Source: JANNFX01 sp040080075
GTDB taxonomy: Bacteria; Pseudomonadota; Alphaproteobacteria; Rhizobiales; Hyphomicrobiaceae
Length of the DNA stretch: 19,210 nucleotides
Direction of reading: 5' to 3'
Assembly: GCA_040080075.1 (NCBI GenBank)
Contig: JBEBJD010000043.1
Coordinates: forward strand, 1 to 19,210
Notes under the pieces: model-generated
Seen by the model: only the letters and a program-made list of their open reading frames with translations
What the model was told of the DNA's origin: nothing
The model's database searches: none
Made by a program: the position numbers and the translations under genes
Shown here: piece by piece, positions 7,575 to 14,341 of the stretch
How the letters are laid out: each line of letters starts with the position of its first letter
Numbering within the stretch: position 1 is the first letter of the stretch

Positions 7575-7868
7575 TTAGTCTTCCCCGGCGAGCGCCCGTT
7601 CGGCCGGCTTCTTGACCATGCGGCTCAGTTTGTCTTGTGCCGTCGCACACGCACACGGGCAAATCAGGCCTTTGGCGGCGAGAGCATCCATCTTTTCATA
7701 GATTGTCTCGACCGCGAGCGGCGCGCAACCGCAGCAGTTCATTTTTTTTTGCAGATGGCGGAATACGACCCCAGGAGTTGGCAGGGGTGAATTGGCCACG
7801 CTCATGATGTCGAGCACCGCGAGTTCAATGTCGTGGTCTGTGATAACGGCGCAGGAACAGACGATCAT
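7575..7868 (-). CDS. bfd: bacterioferritin-associated ferredoxin (BFD-type [2Fe-2S])
   Basis: Small [2Fe-2S] protein that in characterised systems reduces the bacterioferritin core to release iron. The cluster ligands fit the family pattern: Cys4-x-Cys6 near the N-terminus and Cys45-x-x-Cys48 in NCCGCAP. At 97 residues it is about 30 longer than the E. coli protein. The extra C-terminal part holds three more cysteines (Cys70, Cys72, Cys74 in CPCAC) and a Lys/Arg-rich tail. A run of nine adenines (coding strand; 7742-7750) falls just before Cys45. The ATG at 7868 has GAGGTG as ribosome binding site. Transcription with bfr is likely. Confidence 0.9.
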   Translation of the reverse strand: MIVCSCAVITDHDIELAVLDIMSVANSPLPTPGVVFRHLQKKMNCCGCAPLAVETIYEKMDALAAKGLICPCACATAQDKLSRMVKKPAERALAGED

Positions 7869-7993
7869 GGGGTCACCACCTCAGCGCATTCGCTGAACTG
7901 GGCCGGAGCGGTTCCCTTGCGGGGGATCGCTGAATTCGTCTTGCAGGCAATCGAATACATCGGAAGGTTCCAATGGCAAGGGTTCAAGGCCCG

Positions 7994-8035
7994 AACATCG
8001 GTGCAACATCAGGCTGCGTCCTTGAGATAGGTCAA
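7994..8035 (-). promoter_or_regulatory. FNR/FixK-like box with possible -10 for bfd-bfr
   Basis: TTGA-N6-TCAA at 8022-8035 (TTGAGATAGGTCAA) matches the half-sites of FNR/FixK-type regulators. If the box is centred at -41.5, the -10 position falls at 7994-7999, which reads GATGTT on the - strand. This is a weak hexamer with A and T in the key positions. The start point would be near 7987, about 120 bases before bfd. The rest of 7869-8140 shows no gene. Confidence 0.35.
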
Positions 8036-8130
8036 AGCAAAACGGGATCGCAAGTCAAGGTGAGTTAGAGCCCTTGTGGCGCCGGTTAACGAGCGGCATA
8101 TCGTCCGCAGATCCATTCACCGCAGCAGTT

Positions 8131-8145
8131 TTTAGAGGTTCTAAA
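8131..8145. promoter_or_regulatory. TTTAGA-N3-TCTAAA inverted repeat
   Basis: A perfect 6-bp inverted repeat with a 3-base centre covers the stop codon of the J-domain gene. The half-sites resemble those of the rhizobial Irr iron-control element, but the gap is shorter than the one I recall for that motif. It lies more than 260 bases from bfd. A short hairpin at the transcript end is an equally good reading. Confidence 0.2.
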
Positions 8146-9790
8146 CTTGAGGACCATTCCAAACTTGAGGTCCTGTCGCCGCTTGCCGTCCGGTGAGAAT
8201 GTCCCAGGCTACGTTGATCTGAGTCATGCGTTCCGAGCGCAGGCGATGATCGTCCGCGTTTTTGGCGTGATCGGGATGCCAGCTCATGCGTAAACCATCG
8301 ACGATCTTCTTGAGAACGGCGTCCGAGGCATCGGGCCCCGCCCCCAATACGTGCAAAGCTTCTTCGCGCGTCGCGGGTAACCATTCCGGCTCGGTTGCGG
8401 GGCCGGTGACAAAGGTTTCCACTGGTAGTGCATTGGTTGCCTGGGCTGGTGCCGCCGCGGGAGGCACAGGCGGGGGTTGTGGCGTGGATTGCGCGAGTTG
8501 CGCCGGGGCAAGTGTGCGCGATTGCGCGCCATCCAGAGTGACCGCCGAAAGATCGCGATGGGCTGGAGCTGTATGCAACTGGCTCTCGCCTTGACGGCGC
8601 AAGAAATAGGCCAAAGCCGCGCACAAGAGTGCCATCACCGCGACGCCGGCCACGATGGGGCCATTGCGTGACATCGGCCCTGACGTTCCTGGGGTGGATT
8701 CAAGTGTGGCCGGCAGCGCTTCTGGACCACTCGTGTCACCCGACGAACTCGTTGCCGCGGTAATGGCCGTGGTTTCGGCGCCAGGCCGGTTCAGGATCGT
8801 TGGCGCCAGACTGTTGATCGTTGGTGCGGCGCCGGTGCCCGATCCCGCAATTTCGGATGCAGTGGTGGGAGCCGGTGCAGTCGAAGCAGCAGGAGCCATC
8901 GTAGTGGGCGTTGCCGCATCTGGAGCAGTAGCCCCTTTTTGCTCCGCGCCTTTGACAGCCGCCTCCTCGGCTGGGGCAGCTTGCTTAGGCGCGACGGGGG
9001 CCGCCTCCGCCGTTCTGGGTGCAAAGGTATGGCCTGGATCGCGCGTACTTGTTTTGGGTGCTGGCTGCGGCGATGCCGCCGGTGGTGCTTGTGGAACGGC
9101 CTCCTTGAGCGGGGCAGCGGGTTTTGGTGCGGACGGCGGTATGCCCTCAGAGCCAGCGCTTCGCGGCCCGTAGTCCCAATTACCGGCGGGGCCATTTTCG
9201 TTTTGCGCCGTGGCACCGGGGACCGTTGCACTGTCGCCAAGTCCGGGTGGTCCTTCGGCAAATTGCGCCGTGATGCCAACGACGGGCGCAAAGCCTGGTG
9301 GCATTTCAACTGATGGCATGCGCGACACGGGAGGATAGCGGAAGTTATCGGGCCGCCAATCGTTGTCATCGAACTCACGAAGTTTGGGCCGCTCACTCCA
9401 AGACGGTGGCCGGGGTCTTGCCCACCACGGATCCATGCGCACGTAGAGACGGCCGTTGCGGACCTTGGCCGGTCCACGGTTCAAGGCGTTGGCAGCTGCG
9501 ACGACATCAATCCATGGCACGCGCGTGCCGCCGCAATTCATATCGAAGCGGTGCAGACGCCAGGTTTTGCAGCGGCTGGGATTATCAGGAGCGCATGCGG
9601 TGACGATATCCTGCTCGCGCCGGCCGTAAATCTCGTAGGGCTGCTGTTCAGAGGGCGTGAGATTGATTTCGCGGCCATAGGCTTCACAGCGATAGGGCAT
9701 GACGACCCGTTCGCCAGCTAAAGCTGTGTTTGCCAAAACCACGGCTCCAGCCATTCCTGCAAAAGCGCGCATTATGTTGTGATAGTACAT
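8141..9790 (-). CDS. exported/membrane protein with C-terminal J domain
   Basis: About 549 residues in four parts. (1) A signal-like segment, MRAFAGMAGAVVLANTALA, just after the start. (2) An N-terminal domain of about 130 residues with four cysteines (PYRCEAYG, TACAP, SRCKTW, DMNCGG), suggesting disulfides in the periplasm. (3) A long Pro/Ala/Thr-rich linker, then a membrane helix at about 378-398 ending in LRRQ. (4) A J-like domain near the C-terminus with EEALHVLGAGPDASD and the HPD motif at about 505-507, the site that stimulates Hsp70 ATPase in DnaJ proteins. The positive-inside rule puts the J domain in the cytoplasm. The partner and role are unknown. ATG 9790 and ATG 9772 are both possible starts, and neither has a strong ribosome binding site. 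The frame is open to 9847. Confidence 0.75.
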   Translation of the reverse strand: MYYHNIMRAFAGMAGAVVLANTALAGERVVMPYRCEAYGREINLTPSEQQPYEIYGRREQDIVTACAPDNPSRCKTWRLHRFDMNCGGTRVPWIDVVAAANALNRGPAKVRNGRLYVRMDPWWARPRPPSWSERPKLREFDDNDWRPDNFRYPPVSRMPSVEMPPGFAPVVGITAQFAEGPPGLGDSATVPGATAQNENGPAGNWDYGPRSAGSEGIPPSAPKPAAPLKEAVPQAPPAASPQPAPKTSTRDPGHTFAPRTAEAAPVAPKQAAPAEEAAVKGAEQKGATAPDAATPTTMAPAASTAPAPTTASEIAGSGTGAAPTINSLAPTILNRPGAETTAITAATSSSGDTSGPEALPATLESTPGTSGPMSRNGPIVAGVAVMALLCAALAYFLRRQGESQLHTAPAHRDLSAVTLDGAQSRTLAPAQLAQSTPQPPPVPPAAAPAQATNALPVETFVTGPATEPEWLPATREEALHVLGAGPDASDAVLKKIVDGLRMSWHPDHAKNADDHRLRSERMTQINVAWDILTGRQAATGPQVWNGPQV

Positions 9791-9937
9791 GCCTGTGTTT
9801 GGTCCCGCTGGTGCCTGACGTACACGACATTTGGCATCCCCTCGCAATACTGCGCCTTCGAGAGGGCCGGTCCGTCAGCGTTTTTCATGCATCCTGAATA
9901 CCTTGGCACCTTTATGGCCATAACAAGAATGAACCCA

Positions 9938-9965
9938 GACGCCAGACTCGCAAAAGTGAGGCGTC
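9938..9965 (-). terminator. possible terminator after the epimerase operon
   Basis: GACGCC (9938-9943) pairs with GGCGTC (9960-9965), with additional CTC/GAG pairing inside. On the - strand the hairpin follows the epimerase stop by about 30 bases and is followed by TGGGTTCATTCTTGTT, moderately T-rich. The remainder of 9791-9993 shows no gene. Confidence 0.4.
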
Positions 9966-9993
9966 GGGGCTGATGTTAACTTGATTGGGCTCC

Positions 9994-11532
9994 TCAGCAC
10001 GGGGCCTGGCTGCCGCCTTGCGCTAATCCACACTTAGTTCCGTGGAGTTGAGATGCGTCCGGCAGTCCACAGGTTTCGGCCTTTAGAGCAGCGTCCAGGT
10101 CCGCATGCAGGAAGCTGAATCCTGCTGCCCGGGCCTTACTTGGCACCACGCGCTGACCGCCCAGGATGATTTCGCGGGCGAAATCTCCCAACACAAGCTC
10201 AAGCGGCAACCCTGGTACCGGCAAGATCGCCGGGCGATTGAGGGCAGCGCCCAGTGCAGCAACGAAGTCGCGATTGCGGACCGGATTGGGTGCCGTCGCG
10301 TTGACAGCCCCTTCGAGAGTATTCGTACCGATGGTGAAAGCGATCAGCCGTACCATGTCTTCGAGCGCAATCCAGCTCATCCATTGCTGGCCCGAGCCCA
10401 GCCGGCCGCCAAGCGCCAGGTCGAACACGGGCAGCAACCGGCCGAGCAATCCGCCATCACGTCCAAGCACTAATCCGATGCGCAGCCAAACCGTGCGAAC
10501 GCCCAAATTATTGGAGGCCGTCGCGGCGGCGGCTTCGCAGTTGAGGCACGAGCGGACAGAGAACAGGCGCTTGTCGCCGGTTATGGCGGTCTCGTCCAAT
10601 AGGGTATCGTCTCGCAAGCCGTAGACGCCAATGGCCGAGGCCTTGATCAAAGCGCGGGGCTTGTGCTCAAGGCGGTGCACGAGAGCTTCAATACTGCGCA
10701 AACTGCGCCGTCTGGAGGCAATGACCTCGAATTTGCGCCAGCGCGTCCACAGCCCCCCAGCGACGGCTTCGCCGGCAAGGTCGACGATGGCGTCGAAGCG
10801 TTGCGTGGCCGCAATCTGATCGAGCGAGGTGACGAGGTGCACGGGTGCGCTCAAGTGTCCAGCCCGCTCCAACGAGCGGGTCAACACGGTCACGTCGTGG
10901 TTACCGTGCGCCAGCGCGCGCACGAGGGCCGTGCCGATGAAGCCCGTGCCCCCGGTGATCAAAACGCTGTGGCGGCTATTGAGAAAGCCGCTTAGATCCG
11001 GCGTGCGTGGCGCCACGAACCGGTTCGCCCGGGCACTGGTGTAGAAATCGCGCACGGCAAACAGCGCACAACCCACCGCCGAGCCTGTCAGGATCCAGCT
11101 CCCCCAGCCATAGGAAATGGCGGCATAACCCGATGGCAGTGCGGTCCACGCCATAATAGCGGGACCAATAAGCACCAGAATGCCGCCATAGTTGATGGCG
11201 AGCAAAGTGTGCAGCACACGCTCGGTGGCCGGCAGCTTGCGGCTCATGTCTTCTTCGACGAAATCGGCAAGTGTAATAAAGATTTCGCTGGCGAGAATGG
11301 CGAGCAACAGCCAGGCGAAAGCGCCGTGCGGTTCAATCCAGGCGAAGACCACAAACAGCAGCGCATAAAAGGCATTGCGCGCGGCGTGCAATTTCAGCTC
11401 CTTACCGGCATTGCTGCGCCACGCCAGACGTTCGGTCAACTCGTGGTGGAAGATCACGTCGAAACAGCCCATCGCCAACTGAAAGGAGACGAGCGTCCAC
11501 AATAGTGGGCTTGTCATCGGAGTATCGGGCAT
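9994..11532 (-). CDS. membrane-anchored TIGR01777-type SDR epimerase/oxidoreductase
   Basis: A 512-residue fusion. The first 180 residues hold about four hydrophobic segments (roughly 8-25, 52-92, 112-132, 144-162) and resemble a DoxX-like membrane module. Residues from about 188 form an extended-SDR domain of the TIGR01777 family. LITGGTGFIG (191-200) is the NAD(P)-binding loop, SAIGVYG (299-305) is the family's active-site segment, and LRIGLVLGRDGG follows. The family's usual CRDWE segment is altered to CLNCE here. The reaction and substrate are unknown. The start is fixed by AAGGAGG (11542-11548) before ATG 11532, only four bases after the DUF4166 stop, so the two genes are translationally linked. 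The reading frame extends to 11580 without a better start. Confidence 0.85.
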   Translation of the reverse strand: MPDTPMTSPLLWTLVSFQLAMGCFDVIFHHELTERLAWRSNAGKELKLHAARNAFYALLFVVFAWIEPHGAFAWLLLAILASEIFITLADFVEEDMSRKLPATERVLHTLLAINYGGILVLIGPAIMAWTALPSGYAAISYGWGSWILTGSAVGCALFAVRDFYTSARANRFVAPRTPDLSGFLNSRHSVLITGGTGFIGTALVRALAHGNHDVTVLTRSLERAGHLSAPVHLVTSLDQIAATQRFDAIVDLAGEAVAGGLWTRWRKFEVIASRRRSLRSIEALVHRLEHKPRALIKASAIGVYGLRDDTLLDETAITGDKRLFSVRSCLNCEAAAATASNNLGVRTVWLRIGLVLGRDGGLLGRLLPVFDLALGGRLGSGQQWMSWIALEDMVRLIAFTIGTNTLEGAVNATAPNPVRNRDFVAALGAALNRPAILPVPGLPLELVLGDFAREIILGGQRVVPSKARAAGFSFLHADLDAALKAETCGLPDASQLHGTKCGLAQGGSQAPC

Positions 11533-11536
11533 GGGG

Positions 11537-12271
11537 TTAGGCCTCCTTGAAGTACGCGAGCTGATGCACCAGGCATCCAAACAGCGGGTGGGTCAGGGTC
11601 AGGCGGAATGAGAAAGCGTTGCTCAACGCGCCGTATCCAGGTTCGTCGCGATGCACGATTTCCATGACGCCAGGTGAGAGTGCCTGGGGCAGGCGTAAGC
11701 GAAAGCGGCCCAATTCAATGAAGTAGTGGCAGGAGCGAAAGACCATCGTGCGGTTTTCTACGGTAAGGCCAAGGCTCATGCCGATGCCTGCGCCCACATA
11801 TTCTTCAAGGCCCGTTGGCCCGGAAAAGCGCTTCATCGAGTGAACGACTTGCGGGAACTGGCCAGATCGCTCGTAGGTGCGGGTCCAGTTCTGATGACCT
11901 GTACGTTCATCTTGCATGACACTCACGGCAGCGGCGCCCGTGTTGCCGTCGGGTCCAGGCAAGGGGCTGCCGATGGCGCGCGCCAGCACGGACAACAGCC
12001 GTCCAACGCGCGACAACCTGGTTTCGATAACGTGGCCCGTGTAGAGAACGGCCTCATTGGGCTTGATGCATTTTGAGAAGCGGCGGCGGACGGCGGGCGG
12101 CAATTGAGCCCAGGATGCCTCGCCTACGAGATCGCGAAAACGGTTATCGGGCGGGGCGAAATGAGAGGCGGCCGCATCGATGCCTAGGGTCGAATGAAAT
12201 TGGTTCTGAGCCCCAACAGCCCGGCTAGGACTGAAAGTCTGATCCAGTCCTTGGGGGACAATGCACGCCAT
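11537..12271 (-). CDS. DUF4166-domain protein
   Basis: A 244-residue protein without signal peptide or membrane helix. The region from about 58 (LPPAVRRRFSK) to the end matches what I know of DUF4166. It includes a GxGRLLSVLARAIGSPLPG-like segment, WTRTYERSGQF as the GxxxWxRxF-type strand, and VENRTMVFRSCHYFIELGRFRLRLP near the C-terminus. No biochemical function is established for DUF4166, but it is often found fused or next to SDR or DoxX-like proteins, as here. The start ATG 12271 has GAGGA at a good distance. It lies 34 bases after the regulator gene and 4 before the epimerase gene, so it is the middle gene of an operon. Confidence 0.8.
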   Translation of the reverse strand: MACIVPQGLDQTFSPSRAVGAQNQFHSTLGIDAAASHFAPPDNRFRDLVGEASWAQLPPAVRRRFSKCIKPNEAVLYTGHVIETRLSRVGRLLSVLARAIGSPLPGPDGNTGAAAVSVMQDERTGHQNWTRTYERSGQFPQVVHSMKRFSGPTGLEEYVGAGIGMSLGLTVENRTMVFRSCHYFIELGRFRLRLPQALSPGVMEIVHRDEPGYGALSNAFSFRLTLTHPLFGCLVHQLAYFKEA

Positions 12272-12305
12272 GACGGCAATTCCTCAACTCACACCAGACG
12301 TCACA

Positions 12306-12881
12306 TCAGCCGCGTTTGGCCGTGCCTTTTGGTTTGACGCTCACCAGCCGGGCTAGCGTGCCGCCCATTTTGATGAGGCGGATCAAGACCGGCGGCGGCA
12401 GGCGCATCAGCTCTTGAAACGATTTGTCGATGGTCTCCATGAATTGCAGCATCTCGGCAAGGCGCCGCCGGGCACCAGGTGAAACATTTACGTCTGAGCT
12501 GGCTTCGTCCGAACACGACCTCAGCACGGCCAGCGCCGGATCGATCTCTCTCGATTTGCGGCCCACAGCAATACGCCGCACCATCTCGAACATATCGGCC
12601 TCGGCTTCAAAATAATCGCGCCGGTCACCCAACACCTGAACGCGCCGGATTAAGGTCCAGCCGGTCAGCTCTTTGAGTGAGTTCGATACATTCGAGCGGG
12701 CGATGCCGAGCCGGGCGGCGATGTCTTCTGCGGTCATGGGCTGGTCGGAGACAAAGAGCAGCGCGTGAATTTGCGCGACTGAACGGTTCACACCCCACTT
12801 CTCGCCCATTTCTCCCCAATGCACGACGAAGCGCTCGATGGCGGGAGGCATAGATCTATTCATGTCAGATATTTCTGTCAT
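12306..12881 (-). CDS. GbsR/MarR-family transcriptional regulator
   Basis: A 191-residue DNA-binding protein. The winged helix-turn-helix lies at about 35-95, with MTAEDIAARLGIARSNVSNS at 49-68 as the helix-turn-helix and GDRRDYFEAE (85-94) as the wing. The N-terminal FVVHWGEMGEKWGVNRSVAQIHALL is typical of the GbsR branch. The C-terminal helices (about 120-180) should form the dimer. Candidate starts are ATG 12881 (MTEISD), 12863 (MNRS) and 12851 (MPPAIE), and none has a Shine-Dalgarno sequence. ATG 12881 coincides with the predicted transcription start, suggesting a leaderless message. The gene sits directly on a 36-bp palindrome and probably represses its own operon. Confidence 0.88.
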   Translation of the reverse strand: MTEISDMNRSMPPAIERFVVHWGEMGEKWGVNRSVAQIHALLFVSDQPMTAEDIAARLGIARSNVSNSLKELTGWTLIRRVQVLGDRRDYFEAEADMFEMVRRIAVGRKSREIDPALAVLRSCSDEASSDVNVSPGARRRLAEMLQFMETIDKSFQELMRLPPPVLIRLIKMGGTLARLVSVKPKGTAKRG

Positions 12882-12898
12882 GACAGAAATATCTGACA
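12863..12898. promoter_or_regulatory. perfect 36-bp palindromic operator
   Basis: TGTCAGATATTTCTGTCA (12863-12880) is followed without spacer by its exact reverse complement (12881-12898). It overlaps the predicted -10 box and start codon of the regulator gene. The internal half-site also contains repeated TGTCA motifs, so two dimers could bind. The likely ligand is the adjacent GbsR/MarR-type protein. Confidence 0.85.
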
Positions 12899-12916
12899 AT
12901 TCAGTCGTTGTGTCAA
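12888..12916 (-). promoter_or_regulatory. sigma70-type promoter of the regulator operon
   Basis: On the - strand a perfect TTGACA -35 box (12916-12911) is followed after 17 bases by GATATT (12893-12888) as the -10 box, which lies inside the palindrome. The start point is predicted at about 12881, the A of an ATG in the regulator frame. A bound repressor would cover the -10 box and start site. Confidence 0.65.
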
Positions 12917-12965
12917 GCGGTGTGTCGTGTGCGGTCCCAGAAAGGTTACTTTTGAAGTCAGCAAT

Positions 12966-12980
12966 TTGGCGCATCGCCAA
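12966..12980. other. short perfect inverted repeat in the divergent spacer
   Basis: TTGGCG (12966-12971) and CGCCAA (12975-12980) flank CAT. It lies just upstream of the predicted fasciclin promoter and could be a second protein-binding site. It is short enough to be chance. Confidence 0.2.
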
Positions 12981-12995
12981 CCCCGCAGTTCCCGA

Positions 12996-13024
12996 TTGGA
13001 TCACAGTGGCTGCAAAAATATAGA
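12996..13024 (+). promoter_or_regulatory. possible promoter of the fasciclin gene
   Basis: TTGGAT (12996-13001) and TATAGA (13019-13024) are separated by exactly 17 bases. The hexamer match is moderate. It would give a start near 13031 and a leader of about 135 bases that contains a CACCGC/GCGGTG hairpin (13032-13052). Confidence 0.4.
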
Positions 13025-13166
13025 TGCGCACCACCGCGAAACCACGGCGGTGAGGGGCCGTAATCCGGGTAACTGGCGAGCAACGCGATGGGGGTGGCAA
13101 AAGCTGCGCCCGCTGGCAGTTGCTTCGCGAGGAGATCGCATAACGTTTACTTACCGGAGAAAAATG

Positions 13167-13724
13167 ATGTCCAAGACAATCAAGGCAGCGCTGCTTGCAG
13201 GCGCCGTTGCGTTTGCTGTGCCCGCCTTCGCCAAGTCCACCGTCATGGTCGGTGGTCAGGAAATGTTCGCGTCCAAGACCATTGTCGAAAACGCCGTCAA
13301 TTCAGCGGATCATACGACGCTGGTCGCGGCGGTGAAGGCCGCGGGCTTAGTTGACACCCTTTCGGGCAAGGGACCGTTCACGGTGTTTGCGCCCGTCAAC
13401 GCCGCCTTCAATGCGCTTCCCGCTGGAACGGTCGACACATTGTTGAAGCCCGAGAACAAGGGCCAGCTGACGGGTGTGCTGACCTATCACGTGGTGGCCG
13501 GCTCGGTGACGCTCGATGATCTCAAAGCCAAACTGAAGAAGGGGCATGGGCAGGCGCAGCTGAAGACCGTTGCCGGTGGTACTTTGACAGCATCGGCGAA
13601 CGGCCCCAACAACATTGTGCTGAAAGATGAAGCCGGCGGAATGGCCAACATCACCATCTATGATGTGATGCAGTCGAATGGCGTTATTCACTCGATCGAT
13701 AAGGTCTTGCTGCCGAAATCGTAA
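13167..13724 (+). CDS. secreted fasciclin (FAS1)-domain protein
   Basis: 185 residues with a clear signal peptide (basic MSKTIK, hydrophobic ALLAGAVAFAVPAFA, cleavage probably after AFA-KS) and a single FAS1 domain. The domain shows the H1-type segment GPFTVFAPVNAAFNALP, the central LTYHVVAG and the H2-type NGVIHSIDKVLLP at the C-terminus. FAS1 proteins are exported and usually linked to adhesion or surface interactions. The exact role here is unknown. GGAG at 13156-13159 is seven bases from the ATG at 13167, and another ATG directly before it at 13164 would add one Met. The frame is open to 12927, but upstream residues lack family features. The gene is divergent from the GbsR-DUF4166-epimerase operon and ends before a strong hairpin. 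Confidence 0.9.
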   Translation: MSKTIKAALLAGAVAFAVPAFAKSTVMVGGQEMFASKTIVENAVNSADHTTLVAAVKAAGLVDTLSGKGPFTVFAPVNAAFNALPAGTVDTLLKPENKGQLTGVLTYHVVAGSVTLDDLKAKLKKGHGQAQLKTVAGGTLTASANGPNNIVLKDEAGGMANITIYDVMQSNGVIHSIDKVLLPKS

Positions 13725-13735
13725 TTGAACGGTTC

Positions 13736-13770
13736 ATGACGGCCGGTTTTCACTCAAAACCGGCCGTCAT
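13736..13770. terminator. strong hairpin after the fasciclin gene
   Basis: ATGACGGCCGGTTTT (13736-13750) is perfectly complementary to 13756-13770 around a 5-base loop, starting 11 bases after the fasciclin stop. No T-run follows in either direction. It may act as a transcript end or 3' stabiliser shared by the convergent fasciclin and 2TM genes. Confidence 0.6.
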
Positions 13771-13858
13771 AAAATGGCAACGCACCAGCCGGCCATTGTA
13801 TGGGTTGAAACGTGCTATTTGCATTCTGCAATTTCGATGAGCAGGGCGGCGCAGCAGA

Positions 13859-14137
13859 TCAGGCTTTGCCAGACTTGGCCTGTTCCAGCGCTTTTGCTTC
13901 CCAAGCCGCCAACCGTTTGGGTGTCGCGACAAACGCCCCATAGGCGTGACCGATGACCCCGAGGCCCCAGCCAGCGATGGCCCAATGGGCCCACATCTTA
14001 CCGGCAGTCAGCACATTGATCAGAACCAGTCCCAAACTCACCAGGACGAAGACGAAGCAATGGATATAAAATCCGCGAATCGCGCTGAATTGCTTGGCGG
14101 CGCGGGCCTCTGCGATTTTGTCGAGTTTCTCGAGCAT
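13859..14137 (-). CDS. 2TM-domain small membrane protein
   Basis: A 92-residue protein that fits the 2TM domain family. It has a basic amphipathic start (MLEKLDKIAEARAAKQF), then two membrane helices at about 25-44 (YIHCFVFVLVSLGLVLINVL) and 50-68 (AHWAIAGWGLGVIGHAYGAF), then a charged cytoplasmic tail (KRLAAWEAKALEQAK). The family has no assigned biochemical activity and is sometimes found attached to sensor kinases. Here it stands alone. No convincing Shine-Dalgarno sequence precedes the ATG. It lies 204 bases downstream of the YifB gene, separated from it by a perfect hairpin, so it is probably a separate transcript. Confidence 0.75.
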   Translation of the reverse strand: MLEKLDKIAEARAAKQFSAIRGFYIHCFVFVLVSLGLVLINVLTAGKMWAHWAIAGWGLGVIGHAYGAFVATPKRLAAWEAKALEQAKSGKA

Positions 14138-14279
14138 TTGGACCAGATCCCAGTTTTGTGCCGCGGCGGCAGTTGCATCTCATTGCCAGCCCAGTGAACG
14201 GCAGATGGCACGGGCAATCAAGCCGGGATTGCGCGCGCCTCACGGCATTGTGTGGCGCAAATGTATGACAGGGGGCAAG

Positions 14280-14315
14280 CCGGTGCCGCTGTTCCCTGAG
14301 GAACAGCGGCACCGG
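14280..14315. terminator. perfect 16-bp hairpin after the YifB gene
   Basis: CCGGTGCCGCTGTTCC (14280-14295) pairs perfectly with 14300-14315 across the loop CTGA, 26 bases downstream of the YifB stop on the - strand. There is no T-run after it, so it could instead be a dispersed palindrome. The rest of 14138-14341 shows nothing recognisable. Confidence 0.55.
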
Positions 14316-14341
14316 GATGGCGTTTGCGGCCCAACCAGCCA

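Noticed and set aside
7978..7990. GGTTCAAGGCCC as a tRNA T-arm
   Set aside because: No acceptor stem, D-arm or anticodon arm can be built around it.
7833..8030. 65-residue + strand frame across the bfd start and its upstream spacer
   Set aside because: Overlaps a clear gene and the regulatory spacer and has no recognisable features.
8655..9173. 172-residue + strand Gly/Ala/Val-rich frame
   Set aside because: Mirror of the Pro/Ala linker of the J-domain protein; low complexity explains the open frame.
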